From: Brevibacillus sp.
GTDB lineage: Bacteria > Bacillota > Bacilli > Brevibacillales > Brevibacillaceae
Length of the DNA stretch: 20,751 bases
Direction of reading: 5' to 3'
NCBI GenBank assembly: GCA_029240815.1
Contig: JARDZO010000094.1
Span: 1 to 20,751, forward strand
In this document: one piece after another, positions 1-8,685 of the stretch
How the letters are laid out: each line of letters opens with the position of its first letter
Position numbering within the stretch: the first letter of the stretch is position 1
The notes under the pieces: generated by a model
The model's database searches: none
What the model was told of the DNA's origin: nothing
The model's input: the letters and a program-made list of their open reading frames with translations, nothing else
Position numbers and translations under genes: made by a program

Positions 1-95
1 CCCCTATTCTTCAGGAGTCGGCCCAGAGACGCCGCTGTAATCCCTTTTCCCAACGAGGATACGACCCCGCCTGTCACAAAAATATACTTCGTCAT
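1..95 (-). CDS. pyrG: CTP synthase, N-terminal fragment (cut by window edge)
   Basis: The 31 complete codons from the ATG at 95 begin [18 protein letters not shown], the highly conserved start of CTP synthase, including the glycine-rich nucleotide-binding loop [10 protein letters not shown] of the amidoligase domain. The enzyme makes CTP from UTP, ATP and glutamine in the cytosol; the rest of the synthetase domain and the glutaminase domain lie outside the window. A GAGGGGA ribosome binding site precedes the ATG. The gene follows rpoE as in Bacillus, and its 165-base leader carries an attenuator (separate entries). Identification is very secure despite the short fragment. Confidence 0.95.
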
Positions 96-156
96 CGTTA
101 ACGTCCCCTCTTTCCCTAATCCTCAAGATGATCATAAATCGTATGAAGACGGCTCC

Positions 157-219
157 AAAAAAAAGAAAAAACAAAAGCGAGTCCTATCCCGTTAAGCAAT
201 GGGGTAGGGGCACTTTTGT
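157..219 (-). promoter_or_regulatory. pyrG leader attenuator hairpin (intrinsic terminator)
   Basis: On the minus strand an ACAAAAG arm (219-213) and the C-rich arm CCCCTACCCC (210-201) pair with GGGATAGG (190-183) and CTTTTGT (177-171), followed by a T-rich run (170-157). This is an intrinsic terminator between the pyrG promoter and the pyrG start. In B. subtilis, low CTP causes repeated G addition at the 5' end GGGC of the transcript; the poly-G end pairs with the C/U-rich arm of the terminator and prevents it forming. The same parts are present here: a GGGC start (260-257) and a C-rich 5' arm. The hairpin would also end rpoE read-through. The structure is seen; the mechanism is inferred by homology. 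Confidence 0.8.
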
Positions 220-257
220 TTTATAGTTTCCCATATTTGATCCTTCTTCATGTGAAG

Positions 258-296
258 CCCAAGGAGTATTTTATCTGTCCCTCAAGCGGAAGTCAA
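258..296 (-). promoter_or_regulatory. pyrG sigma-A promoter, predicted transcript start GGGC
   Basis: The minus strand reads TTGACT (296-291), a 17-base spacer, then TAAAAT (273-268). Seven bases later comes GGGCTTC, with the first G at 260. The -35 lies immediately after the rpoE stop codon (303-301), so pyrG has its own promoter. A run of three G followed by C at the start site is the arrangement needed for CTP-sensitive reiterative transcription of pyrG in Gram-positive bacteria. Confidence 0.8.
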
Positions 297-300
297 GGAC

Positions 301-873
301 TTATAATTTGTCATCGTCGTCAGCGGCGTCATCGTCGCCTTCTTCTTCCGATTCTTCTCCTGCAAGCTCTTCATCTTCGAACAGTTCCTCTTCATCTTCG
401 AGTTCCTCTTCGTCGATTTCGGCGTCGATTTCTTCTTCTTCCTCGATCTCAGCTTCTTCGTCCACGAATTCTTCTTCGTCTTCAAAGATAACCACATCGT
501 CTTCTTCGTACTCTTCGACGATTTCGTCTTCGGTATCGTAGTCGTCGAAATCGTCGTCCAGGATAACCTTTTTCTTTTTGGTTCCCCCGCCCTCTTGCGT
601 TTCCTCAATAGTGTCGGTCGGATACCAGCGTTTCAGACCCCAGACATTGTCACCGAGGCAAACGAAGCGGCCGTCGATATTAATTTCTGTGTATACTTGA
701 GTGATGATGGCCATGAGTTGTTCCTTCGTCATCTTGCGAACGGCAACCAGTTCATCCATCAGCTCGCGGAAGTTGTAAGTTCGATTGGTTTGACGCAAAA
801 TTTCATACGCAATGTCAACCAATGCCATCTCACTCAGTTTCTCGGAATCAACATGAGCAAACAATTGACTCAC
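301..873 (-). CDS. rpoE: RNA polymerase delta subunit
   Basis: This 190-residue protein has the two-part build of RpoE. Residues 1-92 form the folded HARE-HTH domain (EMALVDIAYEILRQ, NIDGRFVCLGDNVWGLKRWYP). A short KKKK stretch (99-102) is followed by an almost wholly acidic tail (106-190). Delta binds core RNA polymerase, speeds its recycling and tunes promoter selectivity in Firmicutes; the acidic tail mimics nucleic acid. The start is a GTG at 873, preceded by GGAAAGGA at about ten bases; the later in-frame ATG (residue 16) would cut into the conserved domain. A promoter lies about 145 bases upstream. The position beside pyrG is conserved in Bacillus. The tail is encoded by GA-rich low-complexity DNA. 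Confidence 0.95.
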   Translation of the reverse strand: MSQLFAHVDSEKLSEMALVDIAYEILRQTNRTYNFRELMDELVAVRKMTKEQLMAIITQVYTEINIDGRFVCLGDNVWGLKRWYPTDTIEETQEGGGTKKKKVILDDDFDDYDTEDEIVEEYEEDDVVIFEDEEEFVDEEAEIEEEEEIDAEIDEEELEDEEELFEDEELAGEESEEEGDDDAADDDDKL

Positions 874-1018
874 TCAGGGCACGTCCTTTCCATTGAAAAC
901 TATGGGATACCATACTGCCTGCACTTCTAGGTGAGGCGCGGCTTTGTATAGGTAAATCTACAATAATATCGGGTGCTTCGATTGTACTACATACGAAGGC
1001 TAACATACAGTATTCCTT

Positions 1019-1046
1019 ATTTTAGACGAAAATGCAAGGCTTTCAA
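1019..1046 (-). promoter_or_regulatory. probable rpoE promoter
   Basis: The minus strand shows TTGAAA (1046-1041), a 16-base spacer and TAAAAT (1024-1019), one mismatch from consensus in each hexamer. The start would be near 1012, giving rpoE a leader of about 140 bases. No other promoter of similar quality was seen between the icmF terminator and rpoE. Confidence 0.55.
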
Positions 1047-1077
1047 ACGGGGGTGGCGATATATTATTCGCGGTCTT

Positions 1078-1240
1078 CGTGACGAGCCTCACGTGGTCTT
1101 GAAGGCGATTAAACGACAGGTGCCTCATTATCCCCTTACACATCAGACAAATCGCCTATGCGGCCAAGCAGATCAAGGATACGAACTGGAGAAACTAAGC
1201 CTCCACCGAGTGGCTGATGATTTGCACGAGCCGCTTTTTT
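1078..1240 (+). ncRNA. candidate structured RNA ending in a plus-strand terminator
   Basis: The space between icmF and rpoE has no convincing gene but holds plus-strand pairing: CGTGA/TCACG around 1079-1094, GGCGATT (1104-1110) with AATCGCC (1150-1156), and a terminator-like hairpin AGTGGCT/AGCCGCT (1209-1235) followed by T6 (1235-1240). No known RNA family was recognised and no strong plus-strand promoter was found. It could be a small RNA, the remnant of a lost gene, or chance. The start given is only the first visible hairpin. Confidence 0.25.
1209..1240 (+). terminator. orphan plus-strand intrinsic terminator
   Basis: A seven-pair stem AGTGGCT/AGCCGCT with one G-T pair and a 13-base loop runs directly into TTTTTT. 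All nearby annotated genes are on the other strand, so this terminator serves no identified gene. It would also block plus-strand transcription from running antisense into icmF. Confidence 0.45.
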
Positions 1241-1245
1241 GTTGC

Positions 1246-1275
1246 ATAAAAATCCCCCGGCGAGTTGCCGAGGGA
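1246..1275 (-). terminator. icmF terminator
   Basis: Seven bases after the icmF stop codon the minus strand forms TCCCTCGGC...GCCGGGGGA (1275-1253) with a five-base loop and one mismatch, followed by TTTTTATG. It ends the tetR-icmF transcript. Confidence 0.75.
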
Positions 1276-1282
1276 CATTTCC

Positions 1283-4200
1283 TTACATGTTTCTACGGTA
1301 TTGACCGCCGACTTCGTACAGGGCAGCGCTGATTTGACCCAGCGAAGCTACCTTCACTGTCTCCATCAGCTCCGCAAAAATATTACCTCCAGACATGGCG
1401 ACCTCCTGCAAGCGGCGCAGAGCGACTCCAGCCTTGTCTCGATTACTTTCCTGGAAGGCACGCAGGTTTTGAATCTGCTGGACCTTCTCCTCTTCCGTAG
1501 CGCGTGCCAGCTCGATTTCGTAATCTTCCTCAGAAGAGTTCGGATTGATAAAAGTGTTGACGCCGATGATCGGCAGCTCCCCGGTGTGCTTTTTCATTTC
1601 GTAGTACATCGACTCATCCTGGATTTTTCCGCGCTGGTATTGAGTCTCCATCGCCCCCAGGACACCGCCGCGAGAGCTGATTCGCTCAAACTCCTGCATG
1701 ACCGCTTCCTCGACCAGATCGGTCAGCTCATCGATGATGAACGCACCCTGCAACGGGTTTTCATTTTTCGCCAAGCCCAGCTCTTTGTTGATAATCATCT
1801 GGATCGCCATAGCACGTCGAACCGAGTTTTCCGTCGGGGTCGTGATCGCTTCGTCATAGGCATTGGTGTGCAGCGAGTTGCAGTTGTCATAGATAGCGAC
1901 CAGCGCCTGCAGCGTAGTCCGGATGTCATTGAAGTCCATCTCTTGCGCGTGCAGAGAACGGCCCGAGGTCTGGATGTGGTATTTGAGTTTTTGACTGCGA
2001 TCGTTGGCACCATAGCGATTTTTCATTACGGTCGCCCAAATGCGGCGTGCTACCCGCCCAATCACGGTGTATTCCGGATCGAGACCATTGGAGAAAAAGA
2101 ACGACAGATTCGGTGCAAAGTCGTCAATGTTCATGCCGCGGCTCAAATAGTACTCGACATACGTAAAGCCGTTGGACAAGGTAAACGCCAATTGGGTAAT
2201 CGGGTTCGCCCCTGCCTCCGCGATATGGTAGCCCGAGATAGAAACGGAATAATAGTTGCGTACTTTTTTATCGATGAAATACTGCTGGATATCGCCCATC
2301 ATCCGCAAAGCAAATTCCGTGGAGAAAATGCAGGTGTTTTGCCCCTGATCTTCCTTGAGAATATCCGCTTGTACCGTACCGCGAACGGTAGAGAGCGTAT
2401 ACGCTTTGATCTGCTCGCTCTCCTCTGCGGTAGGCTGGCGACCTTCCCTCTGCACGAATGCTTTCACCTGCTGTTCAATCGCCGTATTCATGAACATCGC
2501 CAAAATCATCGGAGCCGGACCGTTAATGGTCATCGATACAGATGTGCTCGGCGCACAAAGGTCAAAGCCCGCATACAGCTTTTTCATATCATCCAGCGTA
2601 CAAATGCTCACACCACTGGTCCCGATCTTGCCATAAATGTCTGGGCGGTAATCAGGGTCTTCCCCGTACAACGTCACCGAGTCAAATGCGGTACTGAGTC
2701 GCTTTGCATCGTCATTTTGCGACAAGAAGTGGAAGCGTCTGTTGGTCCGCTCCGGTGTGCCTTCTCCTGCAAATTGACGCTTGGGATCCTCTCCCTCCCG
2801 CTTGAACGGGAATACGCCAGCCGTGTACGGGAACTCTCCAGGCACATTTTCCTTGAGCGACCATTTTAAAATCTCGCCCCAATCCTCGTACTCAGGCACA
2901 GCTACTTTGGAGATACGAGTGCCGGACAGCGATTCGCTGAACAGCTTCGTCACGATCTCTTTGTCTCGGATTATGGTTATGAATTGATCCTGCTTGTAAG
3001 AAGCCTTTACCTCCGGCCATTGATTGAGGATGCGTCTGCACTCCGGATGCAGCTTCTCTTCAAACAATACGATCTGTTTATCCAGCACAGCTCCTACCTC
3101 TTGAGCCGAATCATCTCCAGAGGCCAACAGCGTTTCTTTGGCACCTTGCAGTTGGAACAGCTTCCGTGCGATTGCTGACTGTTCGTCTGTAAATTGGCGG
3201 TATTTGCGAACGGTATTGGCGATGTCTTGCAAATAATTGATCCGCTCTGTCGGAATCAACGAAGTTTTATGAATCTTTACAGGAGTCGTATCCAACTGCT
3301 CCACAGACCAGTCTACCCCGGTTTTCTCCACAACCTTGTGCATCAGTGCCGCAAACAAGACATTTGTCCCCGGATCGTTGAACTGGCTGGCAATCGTTCC
3401 GTATACAGGTACTTTCTCGTCCGGAAGCTCAAAAAGCTGGTGATTGCGCCGATACTGTTTCCGCACTTCACGCAGGGCATCCTCGGAGCCTTTACGCTCA
3501 AACTTGTTGATGGCGATCACGTCGGCAAAGTCCAGCATATCGATCTTTTCCAGCTGAGAGGGTGCCCCAAACTCACTGGTCATCACGTACATGGATACAT
3601 CGCACACGTCAGTAACCTGCGCATCCCCTTGACCGATCCCGCTCGTTTCCACGATGATCATGTCAAAATGAGCAGCACGCGCGACGCGGATCGCATCCTC
3701 CAATGCCGCAGAAAGCTCCATACCTGATTTACGTGTAGCCAGGCTTCGCATGTAGACACGAGGCGTGTTATTGGCATTCATCCGGATGCGGTCGCCTAAT
3801 AGCGCTCCGCCGGATTTTTGCTTGGAAGGATCGACAGATAGAATGGCTATGGTCTTGTCGGCGTAGGTGCGAATAAAGCGGCGAACCAGTTCATCCGTCA
3901 GGGAGCTTTTCCCTGCGCCACCCGTACCGGTAATGCCCAGCACCGGAATAGTCTGCTCCGGCTCTGGCACGCTGTTTTTGATTGGTTCTACCCACTCTGG
4001 CTGGTCGACGGCATACTCCGCCACGGAAATCAGCCGGGCGACCGCTTGGTGGTTTTGCTCGCGGAGCGCCTGCACTTCATCATCCAGCTGCTTGACCGTA
4101 AGGAAATCGGATTGCCGGATCATGTCATTGATCATACCTTGCAATCCAAAATGACGCCCATCATCTGGCGAGTAAATTTTACAGACTCCATATTCCTCTA

Positions 4201-4534
4201 ATTCCCGAATCTCGCGTGGAACAATGACTCCGCCCCCGCCCCCAAAAACACGGATATGCTCTGCACCCCGCTCCTTCAAAAGATCAATCATGTACTTGAA
4301 ATATTCCACATGTCCGCCTTGGTAAGAGCTGATGGCAATGCCTTGCACATCCTCCTGTACGGCGGCGGTAACGATATCGTCAACAGAACGATTGTGACCC
4401 AGATGGATCACTTCGACTCCTGAAGATTGCAAAATACGACGCATGATGTTGATCGAGGCATCGTGACCATCGTACAGGCTGGCTGCGGTCACAAAGCGAA
4501 CTTTGTTTTGCGGACGATACACTTCTGTTTCCAT
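1283..4534 (-). CDS. icmF: fused isobutyryl-CoA mutase with G-protein chaperone domain
   Basis: This 1083-residue cytosolic enzyme has the three IcmF modules in order. First is an N-terminal B12-binding domain with DGHDASIN (22-29; H24 the likely cobalt ligand). Next is a MeaB-like GTPase chaperone domain with P-loop GTGGAGKSS (203-211) and NKFE (343-346). Last is a C-terminal mutase barrel with SGYH (H770). It interconverts isobutyryl-CoA and n-butyryl-CoA using adenosylcobalamin. The two residues separating it from methylmalonyl-CoA mutase are of the isobutyryl type: F588 in QFAG (Tyr in methylmalonyl-CoA mutase) and Q732 in GQNT (Arg there). The ATG has GGGGAGAG upstream. It lies 27 bases after tetR, in the same transcript, beside butyryl-CoA-level beta-oxidation genes, so it probably links valine-derived isobutyryl-CoA to that pathway. 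Confidence 0.95.
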   Translation of the reverse strand: METEVYRPQNKVRFVTAASLYDGHDASINIMRRILQSSGVEVIHLGHNRSVDDIVTAAVQEDVQGIAISSYQGGHVEYFKYMIDLLKERGAEHIRVFGGGGGVIVPREIRELEEYGVCKIYSPDDGRHFGLQGMINDMIRQSDFLTVKQLDDEVQALREQNHQAVARLISVAEYAVDQPEWVEPIKNSVPEPEQTIPVLGITGTGGAGKSSLTDELVRRFIRTYADKTIAILSVDPSKQKSGGALLGDRIRMNANNTPRVYMRSLATRKSGMELSAALEDAIRVARAAHFDMIIVETSGIGQGDAQVTDVCDVSMYVMTSEFGAPSQLEKIDMLDFADVIAINKFERKGSEDALREVRKQYRRNHQLFELPDEKVPVYGTIASQFNDPGTNVLFAALMHKVVEKTGVDWSVEQLDTTPVKIHKTSLIPTERINYLQDIANTVRKYRQFTDEQSAIARKLFQLQGAKETLLASGDDSAQEVGAVLDKQIVLFEEKLHPECRRILNQWPEVKASYKQDQFITIIRDKEIVTKLFSESLSGTRISKVAVPEYEDWGEILKWSLKENVPGEFPYTAGVFPFKREGEDPKRQFAGEGTPERTNRRFHFLSQNDDAKRLSTAFDSVTLYGEDPDYRPDIYGKIGTSGVSICTLDDMKKLYAGFDLCAPSTSVSMTINGPAPMILAMFMNTAIEQQVKAFVQREGRQPTAEESEQIKAYTLSTVRGTVQADILKEDQGQNTCIFSTEFALRMMGDIQQYFIDKKVRNYYSVSISGYHIAEAGANPITQLAFTLSNGFTYVEYYLSRGMNIDDFAPNLSFFFSNGLDPEYTVIGRVARRIWATVMKNRYGANDRSQKLKYHIQTSGRSLHAQEMDFNDIRTTLQALVAIYDNCNSLHTNAYDEAITTPTENSVRRAMAIQMIINKELGLAKNENPLQGAFIIDELTDLVEEAVMQEFERISSRGGVLGAMETQYQRGKIQDESMYYEMKKHTGELPIIGVNTFINPNSSEEDYEIELARATEEEKVQQIQNLRAFQESNRDKAGVALRRLQEVAMSGGNIFAELMETVKVASLGQISAALYEVGGQYRRNM

Positions 4535-4561
4535 CGTTCCACTCTCCCCGAGAATCCAGTA

Positions 4562-5194
4562 TTATTCGGAGACACTGATTTCGCGTAGCAGTAAAGCTAT
4601 CTGCTTTTCGGTGAACTCCTCTAGCGTATAGTGTTTGTGCAAGGCCCAGCGACGGAATACCCACATCTCACCCAGCACCATGATGTTATCGGCCATGAGC
4701 TTGACGTGTTTTTCGTCTATGCGAAGGGAACCGTCGGCAATTCCTTTGCGAATAATCTCCACGAAAACTTGCGAAATTTCCTCCTCGCGTCCCAGAACGA
4801 AGCGAAGCGTTTCTTTTGGCAGCGACTTAGACTCTTGATAAATGAGCAAAACGCGATCGCTCATTTGGTCCATCACGCGGATAAAACTCTTGAGGGCCAG
4901 CTTCAATATTTTCAGACCGGTCCCGTTAAAATTGATTGCCTCGCGCAGACGACTCTCCATTTCCGCATGGATCGCGTCGCAAACGAGATACAATACATCT
5001 TCTTTTGATTCAATATACTCATACAAAGTACCGATACTGAACCCAGAGGCACGGGCGATCTCTCTGGTCGTCGTTTTATGGAAGCCTTTATGAATGAACA
5101 GATTCACTGCCGCTTCAATAATCTGTTCCCGCCGCTTCTCAATGAGCTTCGGGTCCTTCACTAAAGAAGGAATGCTTTTTCTTTTCTCGGACAC
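4562..5194 (-). CDS. TetR/AcrR family repressor of acyl-CoA catabolism
   Basis: This 210-residue protein has an N-terminal TetR helix-turn-helix (about residues 20-70; REIARASGFSIGTLYEYIESKEDVL) followed by a helical ligand-binding domain. The start chosen is a GTG at 5194 with AAAGGTGG seven bases upstream; a longer reading frame to 5245 would extend over the putative operator and has no better ribosome site. It is co-transcribed with icmF. A palindromic element at 5215-5232 lies in its leader, and closely related elements precede mmgA and fadF, so it probably represses itself, icmF and the beta-oxidation operons, released by an acyl-CoA (inference). Its N-terminal region differs from B. subtilis FadR (YsiA) as I recall it, so it appears to be a separate TetR regulator. 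Confidence 0.9.
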   Translation of the reverse strand: MSEKRKSIPSLVKDPKLIEKRREQIIEAAVNLFIHKGFHKTTTREIARASGFSIGTLYEYIESKEDVLYLVCDAIHAEMESRLREAINFNGTGLKILKLALKSFIRVMDQMSDRVLLIYQESKSLPKETLRFVLGREEEISQVFVEIIRKGIADGSLRIDEKHVKLMADNIMVLGEMWVFRRWALHKHYTLEEFTEKQIALLLREISVSE

Positions 5195-5214
5195 AACAAA
5201 TCCACCTTTCCGAC

Positions 5215-5232
5215 CGACTGAGCGTTTGGTCA
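5215..5232. promoter_or_regulatory. putative TetR operator A (tetR-icmF)
   Basis: The 18 bases CGACTGAGCGTTTGGTCA match the mmgA operator TGACCGAGCGTTCGCTCA at 14 of 18 positions. The site lies between the predicted start point and the GTG of tetR, 20 bases upstream of the coding region, a position where a bound repressor would block transcription. Confidence 0.55.
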
Positions 5233-5288
5233 GATACTTTATCAAAAGTCAAGCAAAAAAACGCTCGTCTCTGTATCTTTTCGCAATT

Positions 5289-5317
5289 ATTATACGCGAG
5301 TAATCGACAGAAGCCAA
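5289..5317 (-). promoter_or_regulatory. tetR-icmF promoter
   Basis: The minus strand has TTGGCT (5317-5312), a 17-base spacer and a perfect TATAAT (5294-5289). The predicted start is near 5282, leaving a leader of about 90 bases that contains operator A. Confidence 0.65.
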
Positions 5318-5351
5318 ATCTTTCTTTTCCCATTTCGTAAGTTGGGCTTTT

Positions 5352-5390
5352 TATATAGAAGAAATGGCGGGAGCAGTGGATGCTGCTCCC
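5352..5390 (-). terminator. probable terminator of the mmgA-mmgB-acdA-mmgC operon
   Basis: Downstream of the mmgC stop the minus strand forms GGGAGCAG/CTGCTCCC (5390-5369), a perfect eight-pair stem with a six-base loop, followed by ATTTCTTCTATAT. The U-tract is interrupted, so termination may be partial. It separates the operon from tetR, which has its own promoter. Confidence 0.55.
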
Positions 5391-5432
5391 GGGTCGGTGG
5401 TTGGTGCGAGTCCTGAGACTTTCTCGATTCGA

Positions 5433-6575
5433 TTATTCTTTCAACAAGTAGTTGCTGATAACAACCCGCTGAATTTCATTGGTTCCCTCATAGATCTGGG
5501 TGATTTTCGCATCGCGCATAAAGCGCTCGACTGGATATTCACGAGTATAACCGTATCCGCCGAATACTTGCACGGCTTCCGTAGTCACTTCCATCGCGGT
5601 GTCACCCGCAAATACTTTGGACATCGCGGATGCTTTGCCGTATGGCAGACCCTGATCCTCCAGCCATGCCGCTTGATATGTGAGCAAGCGAGAAGCTTCG
5701 ATTTTAGTCGCCATGTCAGCGAGCTTGAACTGAATGGCTTGCAAGGAAGCGATCGGTTTGCCGAATTGGTTGCGCTCTTTTGCATAATTGCGAGCGTGCT
5801 CATAAGCGCCTTGCGCGATTCCAAGTGCCTGTGCAGCGATACCGTTGCGTCCGCCGTCCAGCGTCATCATGGCAATCTTGAAGCCCTCGCCTTCTTTACC
5901 CAGCATGTTTTCTGCCGGAACGCGGACATCTTCAAAGTTGATAGCCAACGTTGGCGAGGAGCGGATCCCCAGCTTCTTCTCTTTTTTCCCCATCGTAAAG
6001 CCGTCCATGCCTTTTTCTACGATAAAGGCGGTGATGCCCTTGTGCTTGAGCTCTGGACTCGTCACGGCAAATACGATGTAAATCTCCGCTTCACCCGCAT
6101 TCGTGATGAAGATCTTGCTACCGTTTATAATATAGTGGTCGCCATCGCGGACAGCCGTGGTGCGCATACCTGCCGAGTCAGAGCCCGAGCCCGGTTCTGT
6201 GAGGCAGTATGCTCCCATTTTTTTACCTTCTGCCAATGGGCGTAAAAACTTCTGCTTTTGTTCTTCCGTACCAAACTTGTAGAGAGGCCAGCTTGCCAAT
6301 GATACTTGGGCTGACAGCGTCACACCAATGGATGCATCCACGCGGGAGAGTTCTTCAACGGCGATGACATAGCTCAAATAATCGGCCCCTGCTCCTCCGT
6401 ATTCTTCCGGCCACGGGATTCCCGTCAGACCGAGTTCTGCCATTTGTTCAAAAATAGAACGATCAAAGCGTTCTTCCTCATCGCGTTCCGCTGCCGTCGG
6501 AGCCACCTGGTTTTCGGCAAAGTCACGGATCATTTTTCGCAGCATCTCATGTTCTTCGGTTAGTTGGAAATTCAT
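5433..6575 (-). CDS. mmgC: acyl-CoA dehydrogenase (short/branched chain type)
   Basis: This 380-residue FAD enzyme oxidises an acyl-CoA to the 2-enoyl-CoA and passes electrons to electron-transfer flavoprotein. Visible motifs are the family signature [16 protein letters not shown] in the middle domain, [16 protein letters not shown], and the catalytic-base motif YEGTNEIQR with E363. The start chosen is the ATG at 6575 ([11 protein letters not shown]) with GGGGGAG eight bases upstream; an in-frame extension to 6644 lacks family similarity. It is the last gene of its operon. It resembles Bacillus MmgC/butyryl-CoA dehydrogenases, but the symbol is tentative and exact chain length cannot be read from sequence. 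It is a clear paralogue of the gene just upstream. Confidence 0.92.
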   Translation of the reverse strand: MNFQLTEEHEMLRKMIRDFAENQVAPTAAERDEEERFDRSIFEQMAELGLTGIPWPEEYGGAGADYLSYVIAVEELSRVDASIGVTLSAQVSLASWPLYKFGTEEQKQKFLRPLAEGKKMGAYCLTEPGSGSDSAGMRTTAVRDGDHYIINGSKIFITNAGEAEIYIVFAVTSPELKHKGITAFIVEKGMDGFTMGKKEKKLGIRSSPTLAINFEDVRVPAENMLGKEGEGFKIAMMTLDGGRNGIAAQALGIAQGAYEHARNYAKERNQFGKPIASLQAIQFKLADMATKIEASRLLTYQAAWLEDQGLPYGKASAMSKVFAGDTAMEVTTEAVQVFGGYGYTREYPVERFMRDAKITQIYEGTNEIQRVVISNYLLKE

Positions 6576-6647
6576 TTCTACCACTCCCCCGTGTGCTTTT
6601 TCGGTCAGTCCGGAACCAGAACGCTTTGCCGGACAACGACTCATTTT

Positions 6648-7790
6648 TTAGTCAGCAAGCAAATGCTTGGCAATCACGATTCGTTGAATTTCATTTGTAC
6701 CTTCGTAGATTTGCGTGACTTTGGCATCGCGGAAAAGTCGCTCCACCGGATACTCACGCGTGTAACCGTAGCCACCGAATACTTGCACAGCTTCAGTCGC
6801 GAGGTGCATCGCTGCATCTGAGGCAAACCGTTTCGCCATGGATGCTTCCATCCCGCACGCTTTGCCTTGACTGCGCAATGACGCTGCCTGGTAAACCAAC
6901 AATCTCGCTGCTTCAGCTGCCGTCGCCATGTCCGCCAGCTTGAACGCTACTGCCTGCTGTTTGGCGATGGACTGTCCGAACTGCTTTCGTTCCTTGGCGT
7001 ACTCGGTCGCATAATGCACGGCAGCCTCAGCGATTCCCAAGGCTTGCGCGGCAATCCCGATCCTTCCGGTGTCCAGGTTTGCCATCGCGATAGTGAAGCC
7101 TTCCCCTTCCTGCCCGAGCAAATTCTCAGCAGGTACACGAGCGTTTTCAAACACCAGCTCGGTCGTGTAGGAACCATGCAGCCCCATTTTCTTTTCTTTT
7201 TTTCCGACGGTAAATCCTGGAGTATCCTTTTCCACGATAAAGGCGGAAATTCCTCTCGTTCCTTTGGAGGAATCTGTTACCGCAAACGTGATGTACGTAT
7301 CCGCTTCGCCGCCATTGGTAATGAACACTTTGTTTCCGTTCAAAATGTACTCGTCACCTTTTCGAACAGCTGAAGTGCGGATGCTGCTCGCATCAGAACC
7401 AGCGTGTGGTTCGGTCAGAGCAAATGCACCCAGATACTCCCCTGCAGCTAGCTTGGTAACGTATTTTCGCTTTTGCTCTTCTGTCCCAAAGTACAGAATC
7501 GGGCTGGTGCCAACCGAAGTATGAACGGACAAGATGACGCCCACTGTCGCGCTCACCTTGGAAATTTCATGAATGGCGATGATATAGGAGAGAAAGTCCG
7601 CACCGGCTCCTCCCCACTCTTCCGCCACCGGAACACCCATCAGCCCCATCTCGCCCATCTTTTTCAAAATATGGCGTGGAAACTGATCGGTCTCCTCCAT
7701 CACCGGAACAAATGGAGCAATCTCCTTTTGGGCAAAATCACGAACCATGCGGCGCATCATTTCGTGCTCTTCATTTAGTCGAAAATCCAT
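6648..7790 (-). CDS. acdA: acyl-CoA dehydrogenase (AcdA type)
   Basis: This 380-residue acyl-CoA dehydrogenase starts [21 protein letters not shown]. It shows [43 protein letters not shown] and YEGTNEIQR with the likely catalytic base E363. It performs the first oxidation of beta-oxidation with ETF as electron acceptor. The ATG at 7790 follows GGTAGGA. The gene lies 31 bases after mmgB and 72 bases before the next dehydrogenase, in one operon. Same length and motifs as its neighbour indicate an old tandem duplication with diverged specificity. In B. subtilis, acdA is found with fadF and rpoE, which suggested the symbol; substrate remains inferred. Confidence 0.92.
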   Translation of the reverse strand: MDFRLNEEHEMMRRMVRDFAQKEIAPFVPVMEETDQFPRHILKKMGEMGLMGVPVAEEWGGAGADFLSYIIAIHEISKVSATVGVILSVHTSVGTSPILYFGTEEQKRKYVTKLAAGEYLGAFALTEPHAGSDASSIRTSAVRKGDEYILNGNKVFITNGGEADTYITFAVTDSSKGTRGISAFIVEKDTPGFTVGKKEKKMGLHGSYTTELVFENARVPAENLLGQEGEGFTIAMANLDTGRIGIAAQALGIAEAAVHYATEYAKERKQFGQSIAKQQAVAFKLADMATAAEAARLLVYQAASLRSQGKACGMEASMAKRFASDAAMHLATEAVQVFGGYGYTREYPVERLFRDAKVTQIYEGTNEIQRIVIAKHLLAD

Positions 7791-7821
7791 GTCAGTCCTA
7801 CCTTTCTGCCGAAATCATCTG

Positions 7822-8673
7822 TCAGTTATAAACGTAGAAACCTCGACCGGATTTCTTGCCGAGCCATCCCGCTTTTACATATTTGCGGAGCAGCGGGCAA
7901 GGACGGTATTTGGAATCGCCAAACCCTTCATGCAGCACTTCCATAATGTACAAGCATGTATCCAGACCGATGAAGTCAGCGAGAGTAAGTGGTCCCATCG
8001 GATGGTTCATCCCCAGCTTCATCACTTCGTCAATCGCCTCTGGAGTTGCTACACCTTCATACACACAATAGATCGCTTCGTTGATCATCGGCATCAGCAC
8101 CCGGTTGGAAACAAAGCCTGGGAAGTCATTGACGCTGACGGGTACTTTTTTCATTTGCTTGGACAGATCTTCTGTCAGCTGGTATACCTCGTCTGCCGTT
8201 TGCAATCCGCGAATGATCTCGACCAGCTTCATCACGGGAACGGGATTCATGAAGTGCATCCCGATGACTTTTTCAGGGCGCTTGGTCACAGCAGCAATTT
8301 CTGTAATAGGCAAGGAAGACGTGTTGCTGGCCAAGATCGTATGCGGTGGACAAACTTCGTCGAGCTTGGAGAAGATCTGCGTTTTAACCGCCATATTTTC
8401 CGTAACAGCCTCGACGACAAAGTCTACGTCCTTTGCATCTGCCAAATCCGTCGACAGCACGAGGCGTGACAGAATGGCCTGTTTTTCCTCTTCACTCAGG
8501 GAGCCTTTTTCCACGTTACGCGACAAATTTTTCGTAATCGTCGCCAGTCCTCGGTCTACAAATTCTTGCTTGATATCGTTTAGAAAGACACGGAAACCAG
8601 CTTGTGCCGCTACTTGAGCGATCCCGCTGCCCATTTGTCCTGCGCCAATCACCATTATCGCTTGTACGTTCAT
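7822..8673 (-). CDS. mmgB: 3-hydroxybutyryl-CoA dehydrogenase
   Basis: This 283-residue NAD(P)-dependent short-chain 3-hydroxyacyl-CoA dehydrogenase has an N-terminal Rossmann loop GAGQMGSG (10-17), and catalytic residues S119 (SNTSS), H140 (GMHFMNPVP) and E152 (KLVEI). The C-terminal dimerisation domain ends [12 protein letters not shown], typical of the family. It interconverts 3-hydroxybutyryl-CoA and acetoacetyl-CoA. The ATG has GGAGGA six bases upstream, and this site abuts the thiolase stop only 12 bases away, so the two are translationally close. Length is normal for the family (about 280). The symbol follows the Bacillus mmg naming; hbd is an equivalent name. Confidence 0.95.
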   Translation of the reverse strand: MNVQAIMVIGAGQMGSGIAQVAAQAGFRVFLNDIKQEFVDRGLATITKNLSRNVEKGSLSEEEKQAILSRLVLSTDLADAKDVDFVVEAVTENMAVKTQIFSKLDEVCPPHTILASNTSSLPITEIAAVTKRPEKVIGMHFMNPVPVMKLVEIIRGLQTADEVYQLTEDLSKQMKKVPVSVNDFPGFVSNRVLMPMINEAIYCVYEGVATPEAIDEVMKLGMNHPMGPLTLADFIGLDTCLYIMEVLHEGFGDSKYRPCPLLRKYVKAGWLGKKSGRGFYVYN

Positions 8674-8685
8674 GCAAAGTCCTCC

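Noticed and set aside
308..541. Open frame on the plus strand coding almost only serine
   Set aside because: It is the complement of the acidic tail of rpoE (GAA/GAC-rich codons read backwards), with no ribosome site and no sensible protein.
973..1332. Plus-strand open frame of 119 codons between rpoE and icmF
   Set aside because: It runs through a plus-strand terminator and into icmF, has no ribosome site and no recognisable protein pattern. The region is reported as a possible RNA instead.
1265..2869. Long plus-strand open frame of 534 codons inside icmF
   Set aside because: It lies fully antisense to a clearly conserved gene, starts in the icmF terminator area and has no recognisable protein features.
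5245..5262. A second GAGCG half-site (minus strand) in the tetR leader
   Set aside because: Only the five-base half-site is present, with no partner arm, too short to count as an operator.
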